Assembly: GCF_016615815.1 (NCBI RefSeq)
Contig: NZ_CP067112.1
Coordinates: forward strand, 2,294,001-2,358,000
DNA length: 64,000 nt
Source of the DNA: Luteimonas sp. MC1572
GTDB lineage: Bacteria; Pseudomonadota; Gammaproteobacteria; Xanthomonadales; Xanthomonadaceae
Direction of reading: 5' to 3'
A program made the position numbers and the translations under genes. Of this stretch, positions 1 through 12,225 are shown one piece after another. Under the pieces are notes generated by a model. The model was given only the letters and a program-made list of their open reading frames with translations. It had not been told where the DNA came from and searched no databases. Each line of letters opens with the position of its first letter. Position 1 is the first letter of the stretch.

Positions 1-1332
1 ACCGTTCATCGCCAGCGCCATGGCGCGCTCTGCGCGCACCGGATCGCTGCCGCTCAGGAACAGCAGCGCACTGTCGCCTGCCGGAAGCGCTGCGACGGGA
101 TCCCGCGCGTCGTCCTCTCCAACCGCCTCGAACACCAGGCGCGCGCGGTCGGCGACGACCACCAGCTCCGGCGGCAGGAAATAGATCGTGGCGGCCTCGG
201 CGGCCTGGCCGGCTTCGGCGAGCGCCACCGGCAGCGGCGTCGCGCGTTCCATCTGCTTCACCAGCCGGTCGTAGCGCCCGCCGTCGAGCTGCAGGCGCAC
301 CAGCACCGCGCGCGGGAAACCCTCGGGCAGCGTGCCGAGCAGCTGGCGCACCGCATCCGGCCCACCCAGCCCGCCTTCCACCAGCACCGCGCCGCGCAGT
401 GTGCCGTGGCCATAGCTGTCGAACTCGGCCAGCGACAGCCCGCCGAGGCGGCTTTCCAGGGCATCGAGATCGACGGAGGGCGCGGATGGCCGGCTGGCCA
501 GCGGCGCGTCGTCTTCGGCCAGCGACAGGCCATCGCCCAGCGCGAGCATGTCGGCCCTGCTGCTGTCGGCGCTGTCGTCGGCCTCGCCTTCACCCGCCTC
601 GACGACATCCGCGGCTGGCGCCTGCGGGTCGACCAGGCTGAATCCGAAATCGTGATCGGCGGCCACCAGCGATGCCTGGTCGCCCGGCGCGGCTTGCGCC
701 TGCTCCGCCAGCAGCGCGGCGAGCCCCGGGTCGTCGGCCAGCGACGCAGCGTAATCGCCGGTCGGCGCCGAAGAGGACCAGTCCATGTCTTCGGCCGACA
801 CCAGCCCCGACAAGCCGGAGCCCGGCACGGGATCATCGAACGCGTCCGCGCGTGGCACCTCGGCGGCAAGCTCAAGCGCCGTGTCCGCCAGCGCGACCAG
901 ATCGAGTGTGCTGCCGTCGAACTCGCGCGCCGGCAATGCACCCGGTCGGGGATGGAGGGCGTGTTCGTCCTCGGCTCCGGGCGGCAGCACGTCGTGGTGC
1001 CGGTTGAGCTTGGCGGCGAGGTGGCGGACCCAGCGCGCCGCGTCCCAGCCTTCGCGCTGCGCGGCCAGCTCGGCCTCGTCGAACACCACCACGATCGCGG
1101 GATCCATGAGCAGGGCGTCGTAGCCCTCCAGCGCGTCCTCGATCGCCGGCTCCAGCGCGACCAGCACCGCCTGCGGCGCAAGCGCCACGGCCTCGGCGGG
1201 ATCGGCCGAGACCGGATCGGCTGCCAGCGCGAGCTCCGCGCCGGCATCGGCAATCGCGGCCTCCAGGCGCACGCGCGCCTCACCGGGGCGCGCGAGCAGC
1301 AGCACGCGGATCTTGTCGCTCGCGTCAGGCAT
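1..1332 (-). CDS. chpB: ChpB-like chemosensory-pili methylesterase (C-terminus cut by window edge)
   Basis: Open from an ATG at 1332 to the left edge, at least 444 codons. The start overlaps the chpA stop by 8 nt, so the two are probably translationally coupled. The N-terminus ([20 protein letters not shown]) resembles a response-regulator-like fold, followed by an acidic, low-complexity middle. The last ~100 visible residues read like a CheB methylesterase domain ([11 protein letters not shown]... [13 protein letters not shown]...YFLPPELVV). In Pseudomonas and Xanthomonas such a protein follows the pilus CheA and is thought to demethylate the receptor PilJ. Position and domain remnants support the call; the active-site His and Asp lie outside the window or were not located. 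Confidence 0.75.
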   Translation of the reverse strand, partial: MPDASDKIRVLLLARPGEARVRLEAAIADAGAELALAADPVSADPAEAVALAPQAVLVALEPAIEDALEGYDALLMDPAIVVVFDEAELAAQREGWDAARWVRHLAAKLNRHHDVLPPGAEDEHALHPRPGALPAREFDGSTLDLVALADTALELAAEVPRADAFDDPVPGSGLSGLVSAEDMDWSSSAPTGDYAASLADDPGLAALLAEQAQAAPGDQASLVAADHDFGFSLVDPQAPAADVVEAGEGEADDSADSSRADMLALGDGLSLAEDDAPLASRPSAPSVDLDALESRLGGLSLAEFDSYGHGTLRGAVLVEGGLGGPDAVRQLLGTLPEGFPRAVLVRLQLDGGRYDRLVKQMERATPLPVALAEAGQAAEAATIYFLPPELVVVADRARLVFEAVGEDDARDPVAALPAGDSALLFLSGSDPVRAERAMALAMNG

Positions 1333-4300
1333 CTTCGCGCTTCAGCTTCAGCAGGTCGTAGACGTTGCGCACCAGCTCGTTCTCCTGGTACGGCTTGCCG
1401 AGATAGCGGTCGACACCGATCTCGAACGCGCGCTGGCGATGCTTCTCGCTGGTACGCGAGGTGATCATCACGATCGGCACATTGCGCAGGCGCGGGTCGG
1501 CCTTCATCTCGGTGGCAAGCTCGTAGCCGTCCATGCGCGGCATCTCGATGTCGAGCAGCATCAGGTCCGGCACGCGCTCGGCCATCCGCTCCAGGGCATC
1601 CAGGCCGTCCTTCGCGGTCGCGACCTCGAAGTTGTGGCGCTCCAGGATGCGGCCGGTGACCTTGCGCATGGTGATCGAGTCGTCGACCACCATCACCAGC
1701 GGTACCGGGCGCTGCTCCTGCGCGACCACCGGCTCGGCGTCGCGCGGCATCGTGACCTGGCGGCGCACCAGCGGCGCGACGTCGAGGATCACCACCACGC
1801 CGCCGTCGCCCATGATGGTGGCGCCGAAGATGCCCGGGATCGAGGCGACCTGCGGTCCCACCGGCTTCACCACGATTTCGCGGCTGCCGATGATCTGGTC
1901 CACCGCCACCGCCGCGCGCAGCTCGCCCGAGCGGACCAGCAGCACCGGCATCTGCATCTGGCCTTCGGCCTTCGCCGCGCCATGACCGACCAGTCCGCCG
2001 AGGTCGTGGACGATGTAGTCCTCGCCACCGTAGGAATAGCTGGCGCCCGGCTTTTCGAACTCGTCGCGGGCAATGCGGCCGACGCCGCGCACCGAGGCGA
2101 TGGGCACCGCGAAGCTGGTGTCGCCGATCTTGACGAACACCGCCTGGGTCACCGCCAGCGTCTGCGGCAGGCGCAGGATGAAGGTCGTGCCTTCACCCTT
2201 GCGGGTCCTGATGTCGAGCGTGCCGCCGAGCTGGCGGACCTCGCTGGCCACGACGTCCATGCCGACGCCGCGGCCGGCCAGGCGGCTGACCTCGTCGACC
2301 GTGGAGAAGCCGGGCTCGAAGATCAGCATGTCGAGGTCGGCATCGGCGATCACGGCGTCGGGACGCAGCAGGCCGCGCTCCTCGCCACGCCGGCGGATCG
2401 CGGCGCGGTCCAGGCCGTCACCGTCGTCTCCGACCTCGAGCACCACTTCCGAACCCTCGCGGCGAACCGCGATGCGCACGGTGCCCTCTTCCGCCTTGCG
2501 CGCCTTGCGGCGCTGCTTGGGCGACTCGAGGCCGTGGGCCACGGCGTTGCGCAGCATGTGCTCCAGCGGCGCGGTCATGCGCTCCAGCACGTTGCGGTCG
2601 AGCTCGCCATGCGCGCCGTCGAGCTTCAGCTGCACGTGCTTGCCGGTATCGCCGGCGGCCTGGCGGACCACGCGACGCAGGCGCGGCACCAGCCCGTCGA
2701 ACGGCACCATGCGCGTGCGCATGAGGCCTTCCTGCAGCTCCGAGCTCACGCGCGACTGCTGCAGCAGCAGGGTTTCGTACTGGCGCGTCAGGTCGTCCAG
2801 CGTGCCCTGCAGGCTGGTCAGGTCGGCCGCGGACTCGCCAAGCGCGCGCGACAGCTGCTGCAGGGTCGAGAAGCGGTCGAGTTCGAGCGGATCGAAGGTC
2901 GCGTCGCCGGTGTCCTGCTCGCGCTGGTACCGGGCGACGATCTGCGCTTCGGTCTCGATGTCGAGGCGACGCAGCTGGTCGCGCAGACGCATGTTGGTCT
3001 GCTCCATCTCGCCCATCGCGCCGCGGAACGCGCCCAGCTGCTGTTCGAGGCGCGCGCGGTAGATCGCCACCTCGCCGGCGTAGTTGACCAGGCGGTCGAG
3101 CAGGTCGGCGCGGATGCGCACCTGCTCCTGCGGCGCGCGGACGGCGATGTCGTCGTCGTCGCCCCCAAGCGGCGAGTTGCTGATCGGTGCCGACAGCGGC
3201 CTGAGCTCGACCTTCGGCGCGGGGACGCGGACCGCATCGGCAGCCGCCGTGTGCGTCGCCAGGTCATCGCCGCGGGCACGCGCGTCGAACGCGTCGATCA
3301 GCGCCTGCGACGCGCTGATCGCGCGGCCTTCGCCCACGCGCAGGACCATCGCATGCAGTCGGTCGAAGCCGCGCTCGAGCAGCGGCACGTCACCGCGACC
3401 GAGGTCGAAGCGCTGCTCCGCCACGGCTTCCAGCAGGGATTCCATCGCGTGGCCCAGCTCGCCGATGGCGAACACGCCCGCCATGCGCGCGCCACCCTTG
3501 AGGGTATGCAGGTCGCGCTGCATGCCGACCACCGGATCGCGGTCGCCCGGCGCTTCGCGCAGGCGCGCAAGCAGGCCGTCGGAATGGTCGAGCAGGTCGC
3601 GGCTCTCCTCGACGAAGATGTCGATGAGCTCTGGATCCAGGCCGGTGAAGTCGAACGCCGCATCCGGGTCATGGTCCAGCGCGATCGCCGCCAGCAGCGC
3701 TGCCACCGCCGGGTCGACGTCGTGCCGGCCGTCGTTGGCGGCTTCGAGTTCTTCGGCTTCGAAGGCTTCGGCGTCGAGGCGCTCGGCTTCGAGGCGCTCG
3801 GCCTCGGCACGTTCGGCATCGAGGCGTTCGGCTTCGGCCTGATCGGCGGCGGCGATCTCGGCTTCCAGCTGCTCGAGTTCGAGGCGTTCCGCTTCCGCGC
3901 GTTCTGCTGCGACGCGTTCGGCGTCTGCCCGTTCGGCTTCGGCCCGCTCCGCCTCGGCGCTCTCTGCCTCGACGCGGGCTGCTTCAAGACGCTCTGCCTC
4001 GACCCGCTCGGCCTCGGCACGCTCCTCTGCGGCGATTTCGGCTTCCAGCTGTTCGAGCTCTACGCGTTCCGCCTCCAGGCGCTCGGCTTCGATGCGCTCG
4101 GCGTCGAGCAGTCCGGCTTCCAGCGCATCCAGTGCCGCGCGCTCGGCCTCAAGGCGCCCGGCATCGGATGCATCCAGGTCTTCGGCCAGCATCCCGGCGT
4201 CTGCGTCTCCGGCATCGAGCGACGCCACCATCGACTGCGCTGCTTCGGCCCGTTCGGCTTCAAGCCGTTCGCTCTCGATGCGTTCGGCATCGAGACGCTC

Positions 4301-7300
4301 GAGTTCAAGGCGTTCCGCTTCGAGGCGCTCCGCTTCGACTCGCTCCGCTTCGATTCGTTCGGCTTCGACTCGTTCTGCCTCGACGCGCTCCGCTTCGAGC
4401 CGCTCGGCTTCGACGCGTTCGGCTTCGCCGCGTTCGATTTCCACGCGCTCGGCCTCGACGCGCGCCGCCTCAAGGCGCTCCGCTTCGAAGCGCTCCGCTT
4501 CAATTCGCTCCGCTTCAATGCGCTCCGCTTCAATGCGCTCCGCTTCGAGGCGCTCCGCTTCAAGGCGCTCCGTTTCAATGCGCTCCGCGTCCGCGGCGAC
4601 GCTGTCGGGTGCGACGGCATCTTCGGAGGTCGGCTGGAAGTTCGCGTATTTGCTCAAATCGAGATCGACCAGCTCCGGGGACTGGCCAATCAAGGCCTGC
4701 ATCGCACCGGCAATGCTGTCGTCCGCCGCCGCGTCCGCGTCGGCGTCGCGCTCTCCGGCCTGGCCATCCTGCGGGGCCATCCTGATATCGGGCAGCGCGT
4801 CACGCAGGCTCACCAGGCGTGCGGCAAGTGCGATGGCTACCGGCACCTGCGGCGCGGGCGCATGCAGGCCGACCAGGGCGGCGCGTGCCACCTCGGTGAG
4901 TTCGCCGATGGCGGCCACGCCTTCCGCGGATGCCGGGGCACCGCCAGCGAGCAGGCGACGGATATACCCCTCGGCGGGCGCCACCACCTGCGCGACCGAC
5001 GGCACTTCGGTCATCGCGAAGGCGCCGTTCATGGTGTGCAGGGCGCGCAGCAGCTCCTCGCTGGCCGGGGTCGGCGCCTCGGCCGCACGGGCCACCCACG
5101 CGTCGACCGTCACCAAGTGACCGGCGACCTCGGCGTCGAGGATTTCGAGCAGGAGCGCGTCGACCGACGCCGGCATCATCTCGATGGGGGCGCCGCCGGA
5201 CGTCTCTTCGGCCACGGCCTCGTCGTCCGGCGTAGCGGCTGCGGTGTCGAAGTCCGCGCGCGCATCGGCGTCGATCCCCGACAGCGCGCTCGTCGCAGCG
5301 TCACCGGCCGCGGACGCACCATCAACCGCCGCAGCAGACGGCACCGCATGCTCGGGCATGCCTTCGTCGCCGCTGGCGATACGCTCGGCGGAGGCCTGCA
5401 TGCGCTCGAGGTCGACCTGCACCGGACCGTCGCCGCGCAGCGCAGCCTGCAGCTGCGGCAGGGTGTAGAAGGCCTGGTCGACCATCGCCACCACCGCCGG
5501 GCTCGCGACGCGCGTGCCGTCGAGCACGCGGTTGAGCATGTGCTCGACCTTCCAGCTGAATTCACCCAGCGTGCGCGCGCCGACCAAGCGCCCGCTGCCC
5601 TTGAGGGTGTGGAACACGCGGCGGATCGGGCGCAGGCGCTCGAGATCATCGGGCTGCGCACGCCACAGCGGCAGCAGCTGGTCGAGGTTGTCGATCTCTT
5701 CCGCGAATTCCTCGAGGAACACCTCGCGGATCTCGTCGTCGATCTCGTCGCCGGTGGCCTCGAAGCCACCCGCGGCGCGCGCGATCGCGGGCGCGGGTGC
5801 AGGTGCGGGTGCCGGTTCCGATGCAGCTGCGGGCGCAGGCAGTGCCGCACGCGCGCCGTCGGCATCGCGGTCGATCAGCGCAGCAACCGTGCGCTCGATG
5901 TCCGCCTCGCTGAAGACCGCCTGCGGCTCCGTGCCGGAACCGGCAGGCGACGCGGCAGCTCCGGTATCCAGTTCCGCCGGCAGCGGCCAGTAGCCCAGCG
6001 TTTCCAGGCTCTGGCGGGTGACATCGAGGATCTCGTCGCGGTTGAAGCGGTTCTCGCGCAGCGCCTCGAGGTAGTACTCCAGGCTCGCCAGTGCGTCGGC
6101 GAAGGTGTCCAGCTGGCGGCCGTTGGGCACGCGGCGGCAGCCGATCAATTCGGTTTCGGTGTAGCGGCGCACACCGGTGAGGTAGGCGGCGGGCACTGGC
6201 AGCTCGAGCATCTGCAGTGCGCCCGAGACCTCCTGCAGCAGCCGGGGCACCTCGGCCAGCTCGGCGTGGTCCCAGCTGGTCTCGATGAACGCAACGAAGG
6301 CCTGGCGCGCATCGGCGAAGTTGGCGATGGCCTCGCGGACCAGCACCTCCAGCACCTTGCGCGACTCGGTGGAGAACAGGTCGTCCTGGTCGCCGCCCTC
6401 CTCGTCGCCCGCACCAAGGCGCGAAACCTGGTCGTCGAGCGTGGCTTCGACATAGAGCAGTGCGCCGGCGACGTCGAGCAGCGCGCCCTCGTCGGCGGCA
6501 CGGTCGCCGCGGACGATGGCCGCCATGGCATCGCGCTGCTGCTGGATCACGCCGCGCGCGACGCCCAGGCCGAGCATGCCGAGGGTGTCGGCGACGCCGC
6601 CGAGTGCCTCGACCTGCGGCGCCAGGCGCGAGAGCTCGCCTTCGCCGGTGCGCAGGTGCAGGTCGAGCGCATCCTTGACGCGCAGCAGGTCTTCCTTGAC
6701 GGCGGCGGACACGGTGTCGAGCAGCGCGCGGTTGCGGCCGCTCAGGCTGCCTTGCGCGTGGCTGATCTCGGAATCGGTGGGCAGCTGGCCGCCCAGTTCG
6801 AACGTTTCGTGCAGCGCGCGCAGCTGCTCATGGTCGCCGCTGCCGTGGGCCACGTGGTACAGCAGCTGGCGGGTCGGCTCGAGTACGGCCTCGGCGCGCG
6901 GAATGCCGAAGCCGTCGTCCTCGAACATGCGCCGCGATTCGCGCTCGACGCTGGCGAACGCCTGGCGCAGGCCCGGGCCTGCCTGCAGCGCGCCATCGGA
7001 CATGGCCTTGGCCACCGACGACGCCACCCACAGCATCCGCCTCGCGGGCTCCTGCCGGGTCTGTGCCAGCAGCTCGTCGAGCGATCCGGCAAGCACGCCG
7101 GCATTGTCCGGCGCGCCGGATTCCGGCCAGGCGGCCATGGCGTCGCGCAGCCCGGAAAGCAGGGGCTGGACGCGCGCATTGCGCACCGGCGCCGGCTCGA
7201 CCGTGGTCGGTGCCGGCGCGATCCCGCCGGGCAACGGACGCTGCAGGTCGGGCGCGAACAGCACGCTCTCCGACAACCCCGCTTCGCCGCGTGCCGCGCG

Positions 7301-7681
7301 CAGCTCGTTGAGCAGCGGCAGCAGCACGATCGGGATGTCCTTGTGGCCGCTCTGCAGGCGCTCGAGGTAATCCGGGAGCAGCACAACGCCACGCATCAGG
7401 GTGGCGCAGGCGCCATCGCGGTCGGTGGTGCGACCGTCCTGCAGCGCCTGGGCCAGGCGCTCCATCTCCTCGGCCACCATCGCCGGCGCGTACAGCTCGA
7501 CCATGCGCAGCGTGCCCTGCACCTGGTGCAGGTAGCTGGCACAGAAGCGCATGCGGCTGGTGTCGGCGGGGTCGGCGGCGAAGTCCTCGATCTCGATCCG
7601 CGCCTGGCGCAGGGTCTCGTCGAGCTCCGGCTTGACCCAGCCGAGCGTGGTGTAGTCGATCGCGTCGCGCAGGGCGGTCAT
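1325..7681 (-). CDS. chpA: ChpA/PilL hybrid histidine kinase of the type IV pilus chemosensory system
   Basis: A 2118-residue CheA-type hybrid kinase that would receive signals from PilJ through PilI and phosphorylate PilG and PilH to control pilus extension and retraction. Phosphotransfer (Hpt) domains are visible at His52 (YLHQVQGTL), His691 (HTLKGSGR), His882 (HTMNGAF, with Asn for the usual Lys) and His1392 (HTLKGGAR). The HATPase domain follows (N-box near 1714, GDDGDG near 1750, GRGVGMD near 1805), then a CheW-like domain and a C-terminal receiver (VVDDS near 1995, LLDIEMP near 2042). Residues ~1032-1318 are an extreme Glu/Arg/Ala pentapeptide repeat between the Hpt domains. The gene sits 11 nt after pilJ; no pilK methyltransferase gene lies between them. 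Confidence 0.95.
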   Translation of the reverse strand: MTALRDAIDYTTLGWVKPELDETLRQARIEIEDFAADPADTSRMRFCASYLHQVQGTLRMVELYAPAMVAEEMERLAQALQDGRTTDRDGACATLMRGVVLLPDYLERLQSGHKDIPIVLLPLLNELRAARGEAGLSESVLFAPDLQRPLPGGIAPAPTTVEPAPVRNARVQPLLSGLRDAMAAWPESGAPDNAGVLAGSLDELLAQTRQEPARRMLWVASSVAKAMSDGALQAGPGLRQAFASVERESRRMFEDDGFGIPRAEAVLEPTRQLLYHVAHGSGDHEQLRALHETFELGGQLPTDSEISHAQGSLSGRNRALLDTVSAAVKEDLLRVKDALDLHLRTGEGELSRLAPQVEALGGVADTLGMLGLGVARGVIQQQRDAMAAIVRGDRAADEGALLDVAGALLYVEATLDDQVSRLGAGDEEGGDQDDLFSTESRKVLEVLVREAIANFADARQAFVAFIETSWDHAELAEVPRLLQEVSGALQMLELPVPAAYLTGVRRYTETELIGCRRVPNGRQLDTFADALASLEYYLEALRENRFNRDEILDVTRQSLETLGYWPLPAELDTGAAASPAGSGTEPQAVFSEADIERTVAALIDRDADGARAALPAPAAASEPAPAPAPAPAIARAAGGFEATGDEIDDEIREVFLEEFAEEIDNLDQLLPLWRAQPDDLERLRPIRRVFHTLKGSGRLVGARTLGEFSWKVEHMLNRVLDGTRVASPAVVAMVDQAFYTLPQLQAALRGDGPVQVDLERMQASAERIASGDEGMPEHAVPSAAAVDGASAAGDAATSALSGIDADARADFDTAAATPDDEAVAEETSGGAPIEMMPASVDALLLEILDAEVAGHLVTVDAWVARAAEAPTPASEELLRALHTMNGAFAMTEVPSVAQVVAPAEGYIRRLLAGGAPASAEGVAAIGELTEVARAALVGLHAPAPQVPVAIALAARLVSLRDALPDIRMAPQDGQAGERDADADAAADDSIAGAMQALIGQSPELVDLDLSKYANFQPTSEDAVAPDSVAADAERIETERLEAERLEAERIEAERIEAERIEAERFEAERLEAARVEAERVEIERGEAERVEAERLEAERVEAERVEAERIEAERVEAERLEAERLELERLDAERIESERLEAERAEAAQSMVASLDAGDADAGMLAEDLDASDAGRLEAERAALDALEAGLLDAERIEAERLEAERVELEQLEAEIAAEERAEAERVEAERLEAARVEAESAEAERAEAERADAERVAAERAEAERLELEQLEAEIAAADQAEAERLDAERAEAERLEAERLDAEAFEAEELEAANDGRHDVDPAVAALLAAIALDHDPDAAFDFTGLDPELIDIFVEESRDLLDHSDGLLARLREAPGDRDPVVGMQRDLHTLKGGARMAGVFAIGELGHAMESLLEAVAEQRFDLGRGDVPLLERGFDRLHAMVLRVGEGRAISASQALIDAFDARARGDDLATHTAAADAVRVPAPKVELRPLSAPISNSPLGGDDDDIAVRAPQEQVRIRADLLDRLVNYAGEVAIYRARLEQQLGAFRGAMGEMEQTNMRLRDQLRRLDIETEAQIVARYQREQDTGDATFDPLELDRFSTLQQLSRALGESAADLTSLQGTLDDLTRQYETLLLQQSRVSSELQEGLMRTRMVPFDGLVPRLRRVVRQAAGDTGKHVQLKLDGAHGELDRNVLERMTAPLEHMLRNAVAHGLESPKQRRKARKAEEGTVRIAVRREGSEVVLEVGDDGDGLDRAAIRRRGEERGLLRPDAVIADADLDMLIFEPGFSTVDEVSRLAGRGVGMDVVASEVRQLGGTLDIRTRKGEGTTFILRLPQTLAVTQAVFVKIGDTSFAVPIASVRGVGRIARDEFEKPGASYSYGGEDYIVHDLGGLVGHGAAKAEGQMQMPVLLVRSGELRAAVAVDQIIGSREIVVKPVGPQVASIPGIFGATIMGDGGVVVILDVAPLVRRQVTMPRDAEPVVAQEQRPVPLVMVVDDSITMRKVTGRILERHNFEVATAKDGLDALERMAERVPDLMLLDIEMPRMDGYELATEMKADPRLRNVPIVMITSRTSEKHRQRAFEIGVDRYLGKPYQENELVRNVYDLLKLKREDA
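3740..4588 (-). repeat. 15-bp minisatellite coding an (A-E-R-x-E)n helix inside chpA
   Basis: At 4244-4588 there are 23 consecutive 15-bp units, each coding A/T/S-E-R-(L/I/V/F)-E with few exceptions. A looser second block of the same pattern runs on to about 3740. A strict period of five with i/i+4 Glu-Arg pairs suits a long, stiff single alpha helix better than a heptad coiled coil. Such DNA expands and contracts by slippage, so length may vary between strains. Confidence 0.9.
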
Positions 7682-7692
7682 CGGTCTGCGCT

Positions 7693-9714
7693 TCAGGCCG
7701 GCAGCTTGAAGTCGGCGACCGAGCGGCGCAGGTCGGCCGCGAGCTGGGCCAGGTTGCCAATCGACTCGGCGGTCTGGTTGGCGCCTTGCGAAGTCTGCGC
7801 GGTGATCGACTGGATCGTGTTCATGGTCGCGGTGATGTTGGTCGCGGCCGCGGACTGCTGCTGCGAGGCGCTGGAGATGCCTTCGATGAGCGATGCCAGG
7901 CTGGTCGACACGTTTTCGATCTCACCCAGCGCGGTACCGGCGTCCTCGGCCAGGCGCGCACCGGCGACCACCTCGGACGTCGTCTGTTCCATCGAGCTGA
8001 CGGCCTCGTTGGTATCGCTCTGAATGGTCTGCACCAGCGTCTCGATGCGCTTGGTGGCGTTGGATGCGCGTTCGGCGAGGCGCTGCACTTCGTCGGCCAC
8101 GACCGCGAAGCCACGACCCGCCTCACCGGCGGACGCCGCCTGGATGGCCGCGTTCAGCGCCAGGATGTTGGTCTGCTCGGAGATGTCGTTGATCAGTTCG
8201 ACGATCGAGCCGATCTCCTGCGAGCTTTCGCCGAGGCGCTTGATGCGCTTGGAGGTTTCCTGGATCTGGTCGCGGATCGAGTCCATGCCGGCGATCGTCT
8301 CGCGGACCACGCCCGCGCCCTTGGTGGCGATCTGCACCGAGCGCTGCGCCACGTCGGCGGACTCGGCGGAGTTGCGCGACACCTGGTTGATGCTCTGCGC
8401 GATCTCGTTGATGCGGTCGGACGCGGAGTTGATCTCCTGCGCCTGGTGCTCGGCGGCCTCGGCCAGGTGCATGGCGGTGGCCTGCGTCTCCTGCGCACTG
8501 GACGCCACCTGCACCGAGGTGTCGTTGATCGTCTGCACCAGGCTGCGCAGCTGCTCGACGGCGAAGTTGATGGAGTCGGCGATGGCGCCGGTCATGTCCT
8601 CGGTGACGGTGGCCTTGACCGTCAGGTCGCCTTCGGCGAGCGAACCCATTTCGTCCAGCAGGCGCATGATCGCCTCCTGGTTGCGGTTGTTGAGCTCCAT
8701 GGTGTTCTCGAAGCGCTCGCGGCGCTCGCGGCCGGACGACCACAGCAGGCCGACCAGCGCGGCCAGCGCCAGGCCACCGAAGATGATCGAGATCCAGATG
8801 TTGCCCAGCAGGCTGGTGTCGCGCAGCGAACCGAACGCGGTCAGCGCCTGGAACAGCGATTCGCTGTTGCCGAGCAGCTTGTCCGATCCGGTGGTCAGCG
8901 CGGCGGCCGCGTTCTGCGCGGTGAACAGGTCCTCGGAGCTCGCGAGGATCGCGTCGAGGTCCTTCTTCATTTCCCCCCACTGCGTCGTCGCCTGCGCCAG
9001 CGCGGCCAGCGCGGCGGCGTTCGACAGCGGCTGCACGTTCATCGCATCGTCGCCGGAGCGCAGGCCCGTGAGCACCTGGTCGAAGACGCCCGCGTCGCGG
9101 GCCAGCGCATCACCCGCGTTGGAGGCACCGGCGCCGCCGGCGCGGATCTCGGTGACGCGGCGCGCCATCGTGGACGCCAGCACCACCTCGCGCAGCGCGA
9201 TGTAGATCTGCGACGACGGCGAGCCGCTGGCCGACATCGCGCGCACCACTTCGTCGAGCTGCGCCTGCAGCTGCGGCACCGCCTGGCTGAAGCGCTCGGC
9301 GTTGCCGGCGAAGGCGACCACGGCGGCCTCGCTGGCCAGCACCTGGTCGGCGTTCATCGCCAGTGGCGCCCAGGTTTCGCCGACCGCGCGGATCGGGCCG
9401 CTGACGCCGGTGGTGGTGCCGAAGTTGCTGTCGAGGCGGGAAATGTCGCCGTCGATCGCGGCCTTGGTGGCGCGGAACGTCGCGAACGACGCGGCATTGC
9501 CTTCCACCGCCTCGCGGCCCTGGTTGGCCAGGCGCTGCGAGTTCACCTGCAGGCTGGAGGCCGCCGTACTGGCGCCGCCGAGGCGCGCGGCCTTGGTCAT
9601 CGCATAGATGGTGTTGCCGGCGAATACCAGCAACGAGACCACGAGCAACCAGATCCAGACGTTGGTGCCGATGTTGCGACCCTTGCCGGCTACGCTGTCG
9701 ATGACATTGCTCAT
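7693..9714 (-). CDS. pilJ: PilJ methyl-accepting chemotaxis protein
   Basis: Inner-membrane receptor of the pilus chemosensory system, 673 residues. The ATG at 9714 was chosen over an upstream in-frame start because AGAGG lies just before it and translation then opens directly into the first transmembrane helix (about residues 18-38). A periplasmic domain follows, then a second membrane helix (~303-324), a HAMP-like segment and the cytoplasmic signalling helices. The conserved hairpin tip is at ~518-551 ([20 protein letters not shown] then [12 protein letters not shown]). The gene sits between pilI and chpA, as in Pseudomonas and Xanthomonas, and should signal through PilI to ChpA. Confidence 0.95.
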   Translation of the reverse strand: MSNVIDSVAGKGRNIGTNVWIWLLVVSLLVFAGNTIYAMTKAARLGGASTAASSLQVNSQRLANQGREAVEGNAASFATFRATKAAIDGDISRLDSNFGTTTGVSGPIRAVGETWAPLAMNADQVLASEAAVVAFAGNAERFSQAVPQLQAQLDEVVRAMSASGSPSSQIYIALREVVLASTMARRVTEIRAGGAGASNAGDALARDAGVFDQVLTGLRSGDDAMNVQPLSNAAALAALAQATTQWGEMKKDLDAILASSEDLFTAQNAAAALTTGSDKLLGNSESLFQALTAFGSLRDTSLLGNIWISIIFGGLALAALVGLLWSSGRERRERFENTMELNNRNQEAIMRLLDEMGSLAEGDLTVKATVTEDMTGAIADSINFAVEQLRSLVQTINDTSVQVASSAQETQATAMHLAEAAEHQAQEINSASDRINEIAQSINQVSRNSAESADVAQRSVQIATKGAGVVRETIAGMDSIRDQIQETSKRIKRLGESSQEIGSIVELINDISEQTNILALNAAIQAASAGEAGRGFAVVADEVQRLAERASNATKRIETLVQTIQSDTNEAVSSMEQTTSEVVAGARLAEDAGTALGEIENVSTSLASLIEGISSASQQQSAAATNITATMNTIQSITAQTSQGANQTAESIGNLAQLAADLRRSVADFKLPA

Positions 9715-9745
9715 GGAGTTACCTCTGACCTTGCTGGGGCGGCGG

Positions 9746-10312
9746 TCATGCCGCGGCGTGTCTGAATTCGGGAGTGCGGGACAGCCTGTCGAGGCTGAAA
9801 ACCGCCCATGCATGACCGCCCACGTCGTAGGCGCGGTCGATGAAATTCGCGTAGCGGCCGTCGGCAAGGCCGGCGGCGTCCGTCTCCTGCTCGACCAGGA
9901 AGCTGCGCTGGCCGTACAGCTCGTCGATCGTCACCGCCACGTCGCCGCCGGGCTGGCGCACCAGCAGCACGCGCTGGCCTTCGTGGAGCACGGTGCGCTC
10001 GCCTTCCAGGAACATGCGCAGGTCGACCACCGGCAGCAGGTTGCCGCGGATATTGGCGACGCCAAGCATCCAGGGCTGCGCCCCGGGCACCGGCGTCAGC
10101 TGCGGCATCGGCAGGATCTCGACCACCTCATCGAAGCCGGAAGCCAGCGAGCGTCGGCCAACGCGATAGCCCACACCGCGCCACAGGCCAGGCGCATCCA
10201 GCTGCTCAGGCAGGCCGGCGATGTGCGCCAGGCTGCGCTGCTCGTAGCTGGCGAGGATCTCGAACGGATCCATCGCCACCGGTTGGGCGTGGGCATTGGC
10301 CACTTCAGCCAC
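9746..10312 (-). CDS. pilI: PilI CheW-like adaptor
   Basis: A 188-residue cytoplasmic CheW-domain protein expected to couple PilJ to ChpA. The CheW core is seen in [27 protein letters not shown] and VDLRMFL. The family-typical N-terminal extension ([20 protein letters not shown]) matches PilI. Its start overlaps the pilH stop by 8 nt, so the two are probably translationally coupled. Confidence 0.92.
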   Translation of the reverse strand: MAEVANAHAQPVAMDPFEILASYEQRSLAHIAGLPEQLDAPGLWRGVGYRVGRRSLASGFDEVVEILPMPQLTPVPGAQPWMLGVANIRGNLLPVVDLRMFLEGERTVLHEGQRVLLVRQPGGDVAVTIDELYGQRSFLVEQETDAAGLADGRYANFIDRAYDVGGHAWAVFSLDRLSRTPEFRHAAA

Positions 10313-10670
10313 CGAGCAGGCTGTTGATTTGCTCGACCAGGTCGCTTTCGACCGGCGGCTTGACGATGTAGCCCTTCGCGCCCTGGCGCATGCCCCAGGC
10401 CTTGTCGGTCTCCATGCCCTTGGTGCTGACGATCAGCACCGGGATGGCGCTGGTCACCGCATCGCGCGACAGCGCGCGCGTGGCCTGGAAACCATTCATG
10501 CCGGGCAGCACCAGGTCCATCAGGACCAGTGCCGGCAGCTCGCGCTTGCAGACTTCGATGCCGTCCTCGGCGTTGGCCGCAGCCAGCACCTGGTGGCCGT
10601 TGCGTTCAAGCAACTGGGTGAGGACCGCGGTATCGGTCGGCGAGTCCTCGATCAACAGGATCTTTGCCAT
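10305..10670 (-). CDS. pilH: PilH single-domain response regulator
   Basis: A 121-residue stand-alone receiver domain. The acidic pair is at Glu8-Asp9 (LLIEDS), the phosphoacceptor Asp52 is in LVLMDLVLPGMNG, and the conserved Lys is in YIVKPP. In the Pil-Chp system PilH and PilG are the two ChpA phosphorylation targets; PilH favours pilus retraction or acts as a phosphate sink. It lies between pilG and pilI on one transcript. Confidence 0.93.
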   Translation of the reverse strand: MAKILLIEDSPTDTAVLTQLLERNGHQVLAAANAEDGIEVCKRELPALVLMDLVLPGMNGFQATRALSRDAVTSAIPVLIVSTKGMETDKAWGMRQGAKGYIVKPPVESDLVEQINSLLGG

Positions 10671-10689
10671 GGTGTGCCTGTCCCCCCGG

Positions 10690-11094
10690 TCAGGCGTTGA
10701 CGTGTTTGCGGATGGCGTCGAGGAGTTCCTCGCGCGTAAAAGGCTTGGTGACGTACTGCTCGGAGCCCACGATGCGACCTCGGGCCTTGTCGAACAGGCC
10801 GTCCTTGGAAGACAGCATGATCACCGGCGTGTGCTTGAAAAGCTGGTTGTTCTTGATCAGTGCGCAGGTCTGGTAGCCGTCCAGGCGCGGCATCATGATG
10901 TCCACGAAGATGATCTGCGGCCGCTGGTCGGCGATCTTGGCCAGCGCCTCGAACCCGTCGGTCGCAGTCACCACGTCCGCACCCTCGCGGCGCAGCAGTG
11001 TCTCTGCCGTGCGGCGGATGGTCTTCGAATCGTCGATCACCATCACGCGCAGGCCATCAAGGCTGCCGGCGCGGTTTTCGTCCTGCGTCATCAT
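10690..11094 (-). CDS. pilG: PilG response regulator
   Basis: A stand-alone receiver domain of about 134 residues with VMVIDDSKTIRRTAE, phosphoacceptor Asp65 (FVDIMMPRLDG) and the Lys of YVTKPFTREE. First gene of the pil-chp operon; PilG promotes pilus extension. Two adjacent ATGs (11094, 11091) follow a GGGGAG Shine-Dalgarno; spacing slightly favours the second. A longer frame up to 11166 would overlap the predicted promoter and is not used. Confidence 0.93.
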   Translation of the reverse strand: MMTQDENRAGSLDGLRVMVIDDSKTIRRTAETLLRREGADVVTATDGFEALAKIADQRPQIIFVDIMMPRLDGYQTCALIKNNQLFKHTPVIMLSSKDGLFDKARGRIVGSEQYVTKPFTREELLDAIRKHVNA

Positions 11095-11143
11095 GTCTCC
11101 CCGGTGCGCGTCGCTCGTAAACGCCGGCGTCGCTGCAAGCAGT

Positions 11144-11174
11144 CTTATATCCCAGTCGGACGCCACACTGTCAA
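11144..11174 (-). promoter_or_regulatory. Predicted sigma-70 promoter of the pil-chp operon
   Basis: On the minus strand a perfect -35 TTGACA (11174-11169) is followed after 19 nt by TATAAG (11149-11144), about 50 nt before the pilG start. Spacing is 2 nt longer than ideal. It lies in the 177-nt divergent gap with gshB. Confidence 0.5.
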
Positions 11175-11271
11175 GCGAGAATATGGCGTTGTGCGTGCGC
11201 GATCAGCAATCGCGGCAGTGGTGCCGCGCGCAGCTGCTAACATTTGTCAGTTACTGCCGTGGAAGGCCCAT

Positions 11272-12210
<939 letters not shown>

Positions 12211-12225
12211 GGAGCGGCGGCTGAC

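Noticed and set aside
3740..4588. The regular 15-bp repeats as a CRISPR array.
   Set aside because: Units are contiguous, in frame and without spacers; they code the ChpA helix.
1313..8023. A 2236-codon plus-strand frame with ALRFx pentapeptide-like repeats opposite chpA.
   Set aside because: It is the exact antisense of a clear ChpA. The A-L-R-F pattern is just the complement of the E-R-x-E-A repeat, and long antisense frames are expected at this GC.
10390..11271. A ~294-codon N-terminal extension of glutathione synthetase.
   Set aside because: It would overlap pilG and pilH antisense; the ATG at 11272 has a ribosome site and gives the family length.
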